Assembly (NCBI GenBank): GCA_028023455.1
Contig: JAQFVV010012423.1
Span: 5,872,269 to 5,936,268 of the forward strand
Direction of reading: 5' to 3'
Source: Epiperipatus broadwayi
Taxonomy: Eukaryota > Onychophora > Udeonychophora > Euonychophora > Peripatidae
Length of the DNA stretch: 64,000 nt
The notes under the pieces were generated by a model, which was given only the letters and a program-made list of their open reading frames with translations, did no database searches and was not told the origin of the DNA. How positions within the stretch are numbered: position 1 is the stretch's first letter; each line of letters begins with the position of its first letter. Made by a program: the position numbers and the translations under genes. Below, piece after piece: positions 36,196 to 48,920 of the stretch.

Positions 36196-36590
36196 CCTTT
36201 AAATTTTTAAAAGAAAAACGCAGAAGCTGAGTGGAAGGACCTCGACACAGAAACTGAACACTGTATGAACAGGAAATGATTTACAACATAAGTAAAGCTT
36301 CAAGAATGTGTGGCTAAGGGCCATTACAATCACTGGCCGATTCAGACCCACTGTGCTCGAATGATCAACTTTCGCCATATAATAACTGCCAACATGTACC
36401 TGCCTAATGTTCTGCCAGCCATGCCCTTGATGTCCTAGGACAGAGAAGTCACTATAAATAAGAAGAAATTCCACAAACCAAGTCCAATCTAAGTGTGATT
36501 GTTCCTTGCTCAAGAAGTGGAGTAATTCCACGTGATGGTTAGCAGTACTTTAACTCATATCGGAGCTGAAGAAAACCCTAGGTAAATTAC
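36196..36590. other. GC-richer island of unknown nature
   Basis: About 395 bp with clearly higher G+C than both flanks. A 110-codon minus-strand frame (36531-36199) spans most of it (starts MELLHFLSKEQSH) but shows no recognisable domain. On the plus strand, GATGGTTAGCAGTAC near 36535 resembles a Pol III A box without a convincing B box. Could be an old exon, an ancient SINE or part of an LTR. Confidence 0.35.
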
Positions 36591-37242
36591 ATATCACAGC
36601 TATATAGAACATATGAGCACATACTTTTTATTTAAAGCAATTGCAAATTCCAGATATTAATGATATAGACAATAATTAAACTCTTTCTAATATTTGGAAT
36701 GACGACTATAAATGGATAATTTATTTTCGTAGATTATAATCATTTGTAGGAATTAAGCCATACATTTAATCATAACATTATATCCAATGATTTTTTATTG
36801 TATGTAAATATTTCAATTGATTTCTTTTTTGTTGTTTATTTATTATATTAAATATTCCTTAATTATTTTATCTGTTTCATCTCATTCTTTGCCATTCCAG
36901 ATAGTTAATATATCCGAAGGGGTTTGGGTTATAATTATTACTCCATTTTGAGTACTAAGTAACATGTGAGGCTAGTGGTGCAGTATTTTTGATCCTATTT
37001 AATTTTATAAATTATCCAAGTGCTGTGATTCTTTAATAATTACAGCAGTTGAGGGACATTTGACCAGGAAAGATAACCTGGGGCGATATCCGTATGGTCA
37101 CAGGTTTGGTCAAGTACAGATATAGATTCATTTATGTCCATATGTTCTCTTTGCTTGTGGTAATGGAAGGTGGATGATTTGAGTTTAAGAATCCATATTA
37201 TATATAAATAAAAGGGAAGTGCCTTCAATTGTCATGTTTCCA
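36591..37242. other. AT-rich stretch, nothing recognised
   Basis: A 62-codon minus-strand frame at 37040-37228 has non-repetitive composition but no recognisable motif. Confidence 0.4.
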
Positions 37243-37305
37243 TTACAATATATATATATATTGATATATATATATATATGCCTATATCAATATATATATA
37301 TATAT
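37243..37305. repeat. (TA)n-rich palindromic microsatellite
   Basis: Runs of TA interrupted by TTGA and GCCTATATCA; adjoins the start of the 3-kb repeat unit. Confidence 0.85.
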
Positions 37306-40300
37306 TGTAACCGGTATGTTACATGGCACCCAATAACAAAGTATATGTGTGCAGTAATATATATAAAGTTGAAAGAAAAAGTAGAAATAAACACAGACCT
37401 AAATTTTTGTAGATATTTTCAACATGTCACTGAGAATATTAATAACTATAAAGGATTTAATAATTCTGAATGTAAAATAAAATTTCATTATAAATTAAAC
37501 ATTTAAAAAGGTCTAAATAAATATTAATATTGCATTATGATTTTGAAATTTAGAAAAAGAACTGATAATTATATAAAATTTCTATTATCTATTTTAAAAT
37601 CTTTTTAATTAATCGGTAAATTTCTATTTATGTAGAAATCTTTGTATATCATACTTTGATAAAAATTTCACAGTTGCCTTAAAAGGATTAAAACTGTTTT
37701 TAATCAAGATAAAAAAGATAAAAACAATTTTTAATTTAGTAATTTTGTCATCTGAGCTGACCATATAAAAAGAGTTCACTAGTAGTTTTAGTTTTTTGCT
37801 AGTAATATTTTGAGAATTGGCAGAGTACCAGAGGCATCATGGATCAGAGATAGCTGAAATCAAGACAGGAGGCAGCTGCTCTATTTCACGATGAAGGTTT
37901 AAATTCACATGGAGAAAAGGGTCAACTTAAAATTTTTCATAGCTACAAATGTGTTCTAGAAAACAGTTTACTGGCCTGAAATCTATCAAATCCTGAAGTC
38001 TATGGGAAACCAAATCTATGCTAATATTTATGTAATTATACCTTTCTGATGATAACAATATCTGGACTATACCTTTCTTGATAAGACAATGCTCTTTCAA
38101 CTATATACAGAGAAGCACAGATAAACATATATACAGGAAGCATAACTGGTGAGTTATTTTAATAGTTCCTTAAAATGACCTTTAAAAATACAACTCAAAG
38201 TGCAAGTAATAATTTTGCTTGGATTAAAAATAAAAAAGTAAAATATTAATAAACAATTCTATATTCTAAAGAAATATATTATAATTAATTAACTTGTGAT
38301 GCTGATATGTATATATAGAATGATTTTATTTTTCATTTATCAAAAAAATGAACATTTTAAAAGTAAAACAAACAGAAATATTTTTTCTTAGATTAAAAAT
38401 CTAAGAGTAAAGAATTAATTAATTGATGTCCTGTTTTAAAAAGAAAAGAAAAAATCAAATCTTTTTAGAGTAACTTGTCAAGACTAATTTTATTTTTTTT
38501 AAAAGCAGAATGAGAAAGAAAATATTTTAATTCACTATAAAAAGAGACACTAATAATTTTAATTCATATCATTTTTTTTCTATATGTACATGTACATGTG
38601 AATGTTATATACTTTCAATAAAGAATTTAATTGTGAAAATGTACATTTTAATAACTATTATTTTGATGAGTTAAAATATATTTTATAAACACCAGTGGGC
38701 ACATACATTTCTATGTGCACAAACATATATGTTGATCACATGTTATAAAAATTAATGGCATTAGTTAGTTTGATAATTTCAAATGTGATAGATGAATTTC
38801 ATTTATATGCTAAATCAATTATTGTACCACATATATGTGCGCAGATTATATATATATGTGTTTTAAGTAAACTGAGCATAATTTTTTTTATATTATTAAA
38901 GTATGATAACTGAAAATTTTAATCATTATTGTATTTTGTATGACAATTAAAATATATCCATCAATTGTACTACACATCTATGTGCAAATATTAATGCTTA
39001 TCTGATAGATACTTATATGTAAATTTTAATCATTTATTTTATTATTAAATGATAATTTAAGTATGTTCAGAAATTATTAGCCACATGTCTGTGTGCTGAA
39101 TGTGTTTTAAGTAAACCTATTAAAGCATATATGTAAGCCTCAATATAGTAACTTGAATTTTGTATATTAATCAAGTAAACATAGGTAAAATTTAATCATT
39201 TTTTAATTTTTATTAAAGGTCAATTGAAATGTATTCATTGTATATTATGAAATACACATCTGTGCACATACATGTATGTGTTTTAAGTAAACCCATTAAG
39301 GGGTATAACAGGTATAACATGAATTGTGTTTTAATCATGTAATCACAATGTGATAGTTTTTTAATTGTATATTACTCAAAATCAGAAAACATCATTGAGA
39401 GACAACCATATTCTACAAACATTAAATTCAATTTTTTTAATTATTTATTTGTTGTTAATAAACTTATATATCATTGTTAAAGTTATGCTAGTGACTTAAT
39501 CTAAATGGTTTTTAGATTATATTATGTATTTTTCATGATCACAGTAGCAGTTACAGAGCTTCTATTCTCTGAGCTAGAGTTGAGCATAATGGTATGATAT
39601 ATTAAAGGGGATGTATACTTAGTGCAGGGGCCTTTTAGTATGACATTGTCCTGGTTTGGCATGAGGATTATATTTTTCAAAGCCCATGCACTACATTTTA
39701 TTTTAGTTTAGTTTCTATCAGAATTTAAGTTTATAGTTGCTCAGTATATTAATGGTACTAAATGGTCAGAGCATTGATAATGATCAGCATGTTTTAATAT
39801 TCCAGCATTATTTATTATGTATTATAATGAATTAACACTTAAGTTGGTGCATCAAAATTAATGTTTAAATAATTGCCCCAAGCTGCCAAAGGCTAAAGAG
39901 TTAGCCTGGTCTACAGTAGATTCAGTTCAAATTCAGTCACCAGATTCTCTGTTGATTTAATTTGATTGTTGATCATTCATGATGATGAATGGTTATTTCT
40001 TTTGAGTATTACTTATACTTACTTATTATTATACTTATTGATAATGCTGATTGATGTATGGTTAACTATACTTATAGTTGCTCTAAGGAGTTAACTGGGC
40101 TGATCACTCAGTGATTATTTATGATTTTATGCTCTCTTTAATATATAAAGTTACTTATATATTTTGTTATTAAATATTACTTTAATATCTTAGTTTAGCA
40201 TTATTTATTAAATTATACTTAAATAATAAAAATTACTTTAATATTTAATATTACTTTACTTATATATAACTTATATATTATACTTTTTAATATTTAATTT

Positions 40301-40348
40301 TGGAATTTCATTTATTTGGGGATGTTGATTTTGCCATCACCTCACACC
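37306..40348. repeat. ~3.0-kb direct repeat, left copy
   Basis: Collinear with 40703-43797. Matching landmarks include AAAAGTAGAAATAAACACAGA near the start, GAGAAGCnCAGATAAACATATATACAG in the middle, and AAAGCCCATGCACTA and ATGATCAGCATGTTTTAAT late. It begins TGTAACC and ends near CATCACCTCA. TG...CA ends and ~3-kb length allow an LTR reading, but a simple segmental duplication fits equally. No coding frame. A block of short repeated motifs (GTGTTTTAAGTAAAC...) occurs at 38850-39300. Confidence 0.75.
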
Positions 40349-40622
40349 TCACTTATCCCAAATGCACAACTCAAAGAGATTATCCAAAAAATAAACTCTA
40401 AAATACAACCAATGGTTTCACTGATACAAGCAGACTTCTCAACTCAAATGGACTAGCCAAAAAATGAACTCTAAAGCACTACCAATGGCTTCAGTGCTAC
40501 AAGCAGACCTTCTCAAATTACTTTGAGAAGTCTGCTTGTAGCAGTGAAACCATTGATAGTGCTTTAGAGTTTATTTTTTTGCTTGTCTGGTTGAGTTGTG
40601 GATTTGGGGTAATTTTGATTAT
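40349..40622. mobile_element. Foldback element between the 3-kb repeats
   Basis: 40356-40442 and a second direct copy at 40458-40516 (both with ACTCTAAA, ACCAATGG, CAAGCAGAC) are matched in inverted orientation by 40522-40612. The outer ends CCCAAATGCACAACTCAA and TTGAGTTGTGGATTTGGG are inverted. No ORF. Absent from the second 3-kb copy's equivalent position. Confidence 0.8.
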
Positions 40623-40637
40623 TTATTGACTAGTTTA

Positions 40638-40702
40638 GATTTATGCTTTTGTGTTTATATATATATATATATTTATGCTTTTGTGTTTATATATATATAT
40701 AT
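40638..40702. repeat. Tandem repeat with (TA)n
   Basis: TTTATGCTTTTGTGTTTATA followed by TA units occurs twice in a row, directly before the right 3-kb copy. Confidence 0.8.
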
Positions 40703-43700
40703 AGTAACCAGTTGGCTTTCATAGCATACACTAATATAGTGTGTGTGCATAAATATATACATAAAATGAAGGAAAAGTAGAAATAAACACAGAATAAATT
40801 TTTGTAGATATTTTTTTTATATTTCCTAAAATAAAATAATAATAAGCAAAGGGTTAAATAACTCTAAGTTTAAAGTAAAATTTCATTGTGAAATAAATAT
40901 TTTAAAAAAGGACTGATAAATAATATTTGTAATTCTGATTTTGAAATTAACAAAAAAAAAGCATTTTTTTTTTAATCTTTTAATTAATACTTGTATAAAA
41001 TATCTTTTTTAATTAATGCTTGTTTGAATTTCTACTATGTAGTTAAAAATCTTTGTAGATTAAAAATTCTAAATGGTCAAATTCCAAAGATTAAAGTACA
41101 ACCATGAAAATCACACTTTGATAGAAATTCCAGCTTGTTTTCAAATGGATTAGACAGATTGAAAACAGCCACTGTGTTTTTGTCACCCGACCTAACCAAG
41201 TTTATAAAAGACTGATTAAAAATATATCAGTTAGTCTGGATAGTGATTTTAAAGAGAACAGTTTGGCTGGCAGTTTTGTAAGAGTTAGCAGAAGAGCTAG
41301 CTGTAAAGTTGGCTAAAATATTTTGTGAAGAGTTGGTAACTGTAGCAGAAAATAGCCATAGTAAAGCTAGCTGCAAAGATGGCTAGAATAATTATCAAGA
41401 AAACTGCCATGAGGATTTAAGAATGCAAGGAAGTGGCTGCTCTACAATTTGCTGAAGGAGTTTGAATTTACATGGAGGAAATGGGTCAAGATTGTTTGTA
41501 ATTCATAGCCTTAAAGGTGTTCTGGAAAACAGCTTGCTGACCTGAAGCTTACACGATCCAAGTATAAGTGAAACTGACTACAGAAGGAAAAAAGCCAATC
41601 ATACCTAAATTATATACTTTTACTTGATGATGACAACAGACATGGATTATATTTTTCTAATGGACCAAAAGATCCAGATTGCTTAATAAATAATTATATA
41701 TATGCTATCTAAAGGTAGAGAAGCCCAGATAAACATATATACAGCCGTGGTGAGTAGAGTTATATATAATAAAATTTTAAATAATTTCTTTAATTTCTTT
41801 AGTAAAAATGACATTTTAAAAGTGATACGTGAATTTGTACTTTTTATGTTTATGGTGGGTGTATAGTTGAGCAGGGGTGTCTGGATGTGGTGTGTTCATG
41901 GAGCTCTGAAGTATATCTTCAGCACTGTCTAGACCTAGATATTGAGCTCCCAGGATAGTCCAGTGGTGTATATGTAGGCCTCATGAATAGGCCCTGGTCT
42001 CATGAATAGACCTCCTCTAAAGCCCCTATTACTCACAAGAGATGAGCAGGGCTGGCTCAGTGCCTGATTTATTTTTTCCGGATACTATTTCTTGTGGATG
42101 ATCTGTCTAGGTACTTAGAAGGGGAGTGCTTAAAATGAGGTATTTTCTCACGACATCATAGGGCATTGTGTACTTAGTCCATGCTTGACTGTCTACTTAT
42201 CATGGCATGAAGAGCTGCAGTTCACATATTCACTTTTCTTCTCTCACCTTGCCTACTTCATCAGCATTAACTAATCAAGCAGAAAGACATTTTGAAATCT
42301 ATATTTTCTTAATTCTATAAAACGATTTTATTTTTCGTTTATTAAGAAAGAAAAAAAGAGAGATGATTTGCTATATATATATTTTGCAAAGAAATAATTT
42401 TCATATTCATTAAAAGAAGAATATATAATTTAAATGCAAGCATAATTTTGTTTGAATTAAAATCGAAAAAGCAAATCTTTTAAATTGGTCTAAGAACGCT
42501 GATAATTAATCAACAAGTACCTATCAAATAAAAGTTGACTTTATTTAGTTTGATAAAAAAAAAAAAAGAACTTATAAACTGAAATTAAATTTTAAATTAT
42601 ATCTATATTTTGTTTGTACACATGTATATGTGTGAAATTTATATGTTTTCCAAATGGATTATGAAAAAAAAAATTATTATTGTAACAAATTTACACGCAC
42701 ACTCATATATGTAAAATTATAATCATTTTTTTTGTTATTGAATATTAATTGTATATACCTAAATCGTGTGTCTGTGCGCATATACATGTAAAGTTTAATT
42801 ATTTTTTTATATAATTATTTTATGTTAATTGAAATGTATTCCATGTATATTATAAAACGCATGTCTGTGTACGGATATATATATATGCCTTTATAGAAAC
42901 TAATTAAGAAATGATGCAACTGATGTAATAACTTGAATTTTGTAGTAATATTGTAAATTACAGTGTAATGACTTCTATTATTGAATACTTTTCAAAATCA
43001 GAACCCTCATAAGACCTTAATCATTTATTTATTTGTTATTAATAAACTTGTATTTAATTGTTAAAATTGGTTTCCATCATCTCTTGTTCACATACAGTAA
43101 TAGAGCCTGTGTTCTCTGGGCTAGATTCATGCATGGGATAAATATAATGAATGTGGATGTATATTTAGTGCTTTGGGGCATCCAGAGATGATCAATCATC
43201 ATCCTGGTTAGCGCAAAAGAGAATACTCTTTAAAGCCCATGCACTATATTTTATTTTTAATTTAGTCTTATTAGAATTTCAGTTTTTAGTTGGCCAGTAC
43301 AAGTGGCCTGAGCATTGATGATGATCAGCATGTTTTAATGTCCCAGTATTATTGCTTCGATTTCTGATTATTGTGTATTTTAATGGATGGGCACTTAAAT
43401 GGTGCATCCAAGCAATTGCCCAAGCTGGCAAAGGTTCAATAGTTAGCCTGGTCTACAGAAGACCCATTTCCAATCCAGTCATAAGATTGACTGTTGATAT
43501 ATTGTACTGATTTGTTTATTCCCATCAATGATGATGATGGATGGTTATTTCTCTTTATTTTGAGTATTACTTATACTGATATTTACTTTATAATGCTGGT
43601 TGATATATAATTGATGTATAGTTATTTTAGTTGCTCTTTTTAGTAGCTGGCTGATCTCTCAATGTTCATAGAGATTCTCTAATCTCATTTTATTATTAAA

Positions 43701-43797
43701 TATCTCATTACTTATATACTTCTTGTAAATTGTTAATATTTCAAATATTTAATTTTAAATGGACTGGGAGTGATGATGATTTTCCATCACCCCAGTT
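40703..43797. repeat. ~3.0-kb direct repeat, right copy
   Basis: See 37306-40348. It carries an extra 463-bp GC-richer insertion at 41823-42285 and ends with CCATCACCCCA. The two copies have diverged by many substitutions and indels, so the duplication is old. Confidence 0.75.
41823..42285. mobile_element. 463-bp GC-richer insertion
   Basis: Absent from the left 3-kb copy. Flanked by near-identical 12-bp direct repeats GACATTTTAAAA (about 41811-41822) and GACATTTTGAAA (42286-42297), which fits a target duplication. The interior has unusually high G+C for this window and a small internal duplication (CTCATGAATAGGCC / CTCATGAATAGACC). No ORF or Pol III box recognised. Confidence 0.6.
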
Positions 43798-44399
43798 CAA
43801 TTTTATTTCCCTTCGAATTCTGATACCACTCCCCCCCCCCATCCCATTATAATATATTTAATATATGTGTTTTATAAGTGATATTTACTATATTATTGCT
43901 GTTCTTTAATAAGAATTCTGACAAGTCAGTTTATTTTTGGTCTATAGTGAATTTCCTATACCTTTTTTCCAATTTTTTATTTATTTGTATTTAATAAATC
44001 AATAAAAGAAAAAATAAGTGCAGTACATTTATGTAAAAAATACTGTTTAACTTGTATTTATTATAAAAGAATATCTAATCTCCATGATCACCAGGCTATT
44101 AAAAGAAAAAAAACAATTTTGTATGGATAGTTATTTATGTTATCTTCTAAGAAAATTTAAGTTCTTTTTCTAAGATATATTTCATTAGTCTTGAATAATA
44201 ATAAATGGTAGTTTTAAATAATGAAGAAGTCTACATTTATATTTAACAACACCTTTTAGAAAATGTTATATAAATTACACCAATCCACAGTACCATTATA
44301 ATATAAATTAGTTTAATTCATGGAAGGTTTTATGAACATATAGAACATTAAAATATATAATTATATATTTCAATATTAAACACAGTTCTTTTCAAAAGT
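43798..44399. other. AT-rich stretch, nothing recognised
   Basis: Contains a C11 tract near 43832-43842. No frames. Confidence 0.5.
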
Positions 44400-45165
44400 T
44401 ACCATCAATAAGAATTCATTTTATGAAAACAATTACAAAGTGACACCATATAATGTTAAGTAGATCATTCAAATAATAAATACTGTTATAGTAAATGAGA
44501 TACTCTTCACTAGTCAATCAACAATACAATAATAAGAAAATAGATATCCACATATCCAAATATATTTCTCTTTATATATTAAGAAGATTGTCTTGAGCAA
44601 CTGCAACAGAAGGTATGAGAATAAATCAATCTACTTATTTAAAACAGATTAATTTTTATTTAACAATGTAAAGTGAATTTAGATTTGAAAATAAAATGGT
44701 CATTTTTATTTTTTCAAAGTATTTATCTTGAAGAAGGAATGAGAGTATCCTTGCATTTAACATCACTGATTTAATATTATAGTATGGCACAAGTGAGGAG
44801 AGATTTTTACCTTCTAAATAGAATTACCTTATGACACTGCACTAGTAAGATTCATTGACCATTTAAAATTTGTAATAAACATTTAAATGATAAATATATA
44901 TTGAAAACAAACAAAGTAAAAATATATAATATTGAATAGATTGTTCAAATAGTAAATGTTATTATAGGAAATGAGTCTTTCCTAATTGGATACCCCCCCA
45001 TATAGTTTTTTTTATATATATTAATAAGATTGTCTTGAAAAACTACAACAGAAAGTGTGAGAAGATATCAATTTAATTATTTTATTGTGATTTATTTATT
45101 AAAGAAATTGATTTTTGTTTAACAAAGTAAATACATTTATATTTATTTTAAACTTTATAATAAGC
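44400..45165 (+). repeat. Two-unit imperfect tandem repeat, period about 478 bp
   Basis: Both units contain a TAGATnnTTCAAATA block followed by TAAATnnTnTTATAG (44460 and 44938) and AAGATTGTCTTGA (about 44584 and 45028), then ACAGAAnGTnTGAGAA. The second unit is truncated. Noncoding. Confidence 0.7.
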
Positions 45166-45217
45166 AATTACAATTCTCTTATTATTTCTTTTTTTATGTA
45201 TTGATTGTTGTGTATTC

Positions 45218-45360
45218 AAAATGCAAGCACTCCAAATAAAACAATAAATAATAATAATAGCAAAAAGTTGTTGCTACACACACAACACAATATATATACA
45301 GTTCACTTTGGTTTACTTTCTATGATGAGTTATTGCTACACTCCCAACTCATATATATAT
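45218..45360 (+). repeat. ~143-bp direct repeat, left copy
   Basis: Matches 46202-46345: AAATGCAAGCACTC, ATAATAATAATAG, TTGCTACACA, TTTCTATGATGAGTTATTGC in the same order. It contains a ~60-bp internal near-tandem (TTGCTACAC ... GTTCACTTTGG). Confidence 0.75.
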
Positions 45361-45905
45361 ATATATATATAGTTCACTTTGGTTCTCTTTCCTTGACCCA
45401 TTTCATGACTGGCTGCTTACTCAGTGGTTTCTTCTGGCCTGTTTTTCCAAAACTCTTTGGCCCTGTTTAGCTGCTATTCACAAACACATTTTTGCACTAC
45501 TACACCATCACATAAGTGTCTTTCAACTATATGCACTTCCATTTCTCTGCAACCATTCACTTGGTAACTCGTTGGAAGTAGAATAATGCACTTTGTTGCT
45601 CAAACTATTTATAGTCCTCAGTTGGCCTCCAGCAATCCAAGGTTCATTTTTAATGTTATAAGTCTTAAACTTCTCTTTGCAGTTTTAATTGCACATACAA
45701 TTAATTCATATTGTATCAAGAAATATTTGCAATTAGCAAATATTTTTTGGCATTTATCGAATGCAATGTTTTATTGCAAACACATACATTTAATCATTAA
45801 TTAAATTTAACACTTATCAATTAGTGACCTAATGAAGAATAAATATTTTTCTCTATATATTTATTACTTTTTCTGGAATACAAAACTTATATTTGGATGT
45901 ATAAG
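45361..45905 (+). repeat. Dispersed repeat family (possible solo LTR), copy 2
   Basis: Related to 32880-33640 (shared landmarks listed there). Followed at 45905-45935 by a short palindrome, AAGTGTAGTGTTTT / AAAACACTACACTT. Set between two copies of a 143-bp repeat, so the whole may be one composite insertion. Confidence 0.5.
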
Positions 45906-46201
45906 TGTAGTGTTTTTACAAAACACTACACTTCCACCCGCTCAAAAAAAAAAACCTTGTTGCAATTAAAATGTAACCTTGAAAATTACTTTGTTTTCTT
46001 TTCCCCTGCCTTGGGTGTTTTTCCCCCACTTGGTAAAACATTGAATTTTTCCTTGTTTTTCAGTTTTAAAGTGTCCATTTTGTACTGCTATAACTTGTTC
46101 ACCACTCACAGGTTTGATGGTGACTGCACTAGCATATTGTGTATTCAAAACTTATTCACTACACACAGGTTAGATGGTGACTATTCCAGTGTGTGTATAT
46201 G

Positions 46202-46345
46202 AAATGCAAGCACTCTGAATATCAACAAACAAACAAATAATAATAATAGTGAAAAGTTATTGCTACACATGCAACACAATATATATAGTTTACTTTGGTT
46301 CACTTTCTATGATGAGTTATTGCTACACTCACAATACAATATATA
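46202..46345 (+). repeat. ~143-bp direct repeat, right copy
   Basis: Counterpart of 45218-45360. It ends exactly where the 5' LTR of element 2 begins, so element 2 inserted at or near its edge. Confidence 0.75.
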
Positions 46346-46347
46346 TT

Positions 46348-48020
46348 GAACCAGAGACTTTCTCTATTTCAAAAATCATCCTTTCTAAAATCAAAACTAA
46401 AATTTATATCTATAAAAATTTTAAAAGGGAAAAGAAAATTTTATTTAAAATTTTGTATTTTTTTTTTGTTTGCCATAATACACGTAATCGATTATAAATG
46501 GCAATCATAAAAATATTTTGCTTTAAAAGAGTTTTGATTGTGATTTATTTTTTTATATTTGCTAATTGTGGACTGCTGATGTCTTATATTACAAATTAAA
46601 ATTTGTATATCAGAAATTCCAAATTGAAAACAGCTGATTGCTGTTTTCTAGTGTTAATTGTGAAGTGAAGACTACTAATAGAAGATTGTTAATTGCCAAT
46701 TATTACTAGCAGATTGCTAACTACTAAAAAAATCATTCATTCAGAAAAACAAAGTGAATACATTTAATCCTGGAGATAGTGACCATTCATTCAAAATGCA
46801 AAAACTACCCACCTTAAAGAACCATATTAAAAGTATGCTGTGCTAACACCCTGCCAAGACAAACTTTGAGCTCAAAATTCTGTCATCATGAAGATGTCCT
46901 AATTCAAAGCTGATCCTGAAGAATGCCTTCACAACCAGATTAAGGGAGATCAAAAACCACAGTGGTGTATTTTTGATGGGGCTAAAACCTTGTCCACACT
47001 ACTGAAATAAATCAGACAAAAAAATTGAAGCTCTGAAGATAACTGAACATTTTTATATTTTATCCAGGACTTAAATCTTTAAGCTTGATGCTTAAAGAAC
47101 AAAAAAATGTATGATAGATTTATTCATCTAAATTCAGATATTATTAATCAATTTATAAATCTTTATTTTTTTTATATGTGTTTTCTTTATGGAATCTATA
47201 AAGTGTAGAGAATCAGCTCAAGATTTCAATTTTTGTCACTTTGACAGACAGATTGTGAGTTAATATTTTATATTCATTGTTTTTCTTTATTATCATTATT
47301 AATTGTTGTTAAAAGCTTTGGCAGATAATAGTAGTTTTATCTTTCTATCTTGTCTTTTCTTTCTTTTAGTTGAAATTAATTTAGTTTAAAGTGTGTTTGC
47401 ATTACCTGCAGACTGCGGATCTTTTGGCTGGTGATTCATATATTTCAGATTATGTAAAATCATAATCTGTTCTATTGCTTGCATGAGGTAACCTTAAGGG
47501 CTTTATTATAACACGAGTCCTTATAAGTGTTTAAGGAGCATAAGACATCCTTGTTTCATCCTGATGTTTTTACCAGATTAAAGAAAGATCACTCCACACT
47601 GTTCATCAAGATCGGCTTTATTAAAATCTAATACCAGAGAGTGAAATTTGTGTAGATAGATTTCTGGCAGAAAGATCATGATACTTCCCTTTAAGCTTAA
47701 GTGATAAAATAAAATTATCTGCCAAAAGTGTTTGATATCCCACAATATTAACTTGCACTCTCAGACAAAGAAAGTTGGGAAATTTGAGTCAACTTATATA
47801 TATTTTTGGTTAATATTTTTTGAATTTAATAATACTTAAAAATTATTAATTATTATATGTTTTGGCTGACATTTGTTTCTGTGCCCTGTCCCTCTTCTAA
47901 ACAATGTTTAAAGATCTCTTTCTCTCCCCATGTCTAGCTGGCCACATTTATTTCAGAATATTCATTATAACTTAGCTTTTTGATCACTGTCAATCAAATT
48001 TGCAAGGTCAACAGTGACCT
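46348..48020 (+). repeat. 5' LTR of element 2 (with internal deletion)
   Basis: Begins TGAACCAGAGAC. Collinear with 49524-51562 except for an internal loss of about 270 bp relative to the right copy. The lost piece lies between two TTTGATTG occurrences and contains the TATA-like box and 46-bp repeats of the right LTR. The 3' edge is approximate, set where ACAGTGAC / ACTGTGAC still match. Confidence 0.75.
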
Positions 48021-48469
48021 AGTAGTGCCCTCTATGATAAAAAAGTGGAGTGTCTGTTACAATGAATTTAAAGATTTTAGTACTGCCAACAGTGGATTCA
48101 AATTGTAAAATCCACATGAAATTTTGTTCAGACAGTTGAGGAATATTTCAGGGCTAGGGTGGCAAAATTTAGTGTTAGGATCAGTTTATTGTAGTTGGAG
48201 TATGTGTTGATGGAGCAGTTTGGAGTATGGGTTCATCTTTTAATGTTAATAAATAACTGAATAATTAAATATTTTTTCTTGGATTTCAAAAAAAAATTTT
48301 GAATGAAAGAAAGTGGTAAATAAATAAATAATAAGTAATAATATTTAGATTTTTCAACGTAAAAAAATTTAAAACTAAAAATAAAAATTAAAAAATATAG
48401 ATATATTGGGATTTGATCTTGTTTTTGAAAATGGAATTCAGTGAAGAAAGTGATAGGGGAGTACATGAG
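48021..48469 (+). other. Element 2 leader region
   Basis: No clear PBS. Stop-filled. A minus-strand 134-codon frame (48637-48233) is a Phe/Leu/His-rich shadow of the A/G-rich gag-like strand. Confidence 0.4.
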
Positions 48470-48920
48470 GAAGAAAGCCATATTTTTTTCAAAAATCCAC
48501 AAGCAGTAGAAAGGGAAAAGGAAGAGATAGAGATACAAATGATGATAAAGATGATGATGGATATGATGGAAGAAAATAGAGAAAGGAAATGAAGTCAGCA
48601 GATAATGTGGGAAGAGTTCATAACTGAAATGAGGCAAGAAACCATGGGGAAAATGGAGAAAAACCAGGAGGCCATAGAGAAAAATTTGCCAAAAGAAATT
48701 TGAAAAGTAGAAAAAGAAGTTAAGGTAGCAAAAGGAGATTTAAGCAAAGTTAGAGATGAGTTTAAACAGAATAGAATTAGGGCAGATGAAGTGGAAATAA
48801 AACTAGTACAGATAGAAGTGATATCAGGATTGGATACAGATCAATAAAATAACACAAGAACAGCTAGATGCATTAAAGGAGGGGGGGATCCAGAAGGAAA
48901 TAGAAAAGTGTACAGATAGT
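48470..48920 (+). pseudogene. gag-like coiled-coil remnant of element 2
   Basis: Readable as KNPQAVEREKEEIEIQ, a Met-rich MMIKMMMDMMEENRER block, a TGA, then EEFITEMRQETMGKMEKNQE, another TGA, and KVEKEVKVAKGDLSKVRDEF: long amphipathic helices with few aromatic residues. Stops at about 48590, 48702 and 48845 break it. Same order of features as element 1 (19240-19735). Confidence 0.55.

Noticed and set aside
48233-48637. 134-codon minus-strand frame rich in Phe, Leu and His
   Set aside because: Shadow of the A/G-rich gag-like strand of element 2; no motif.
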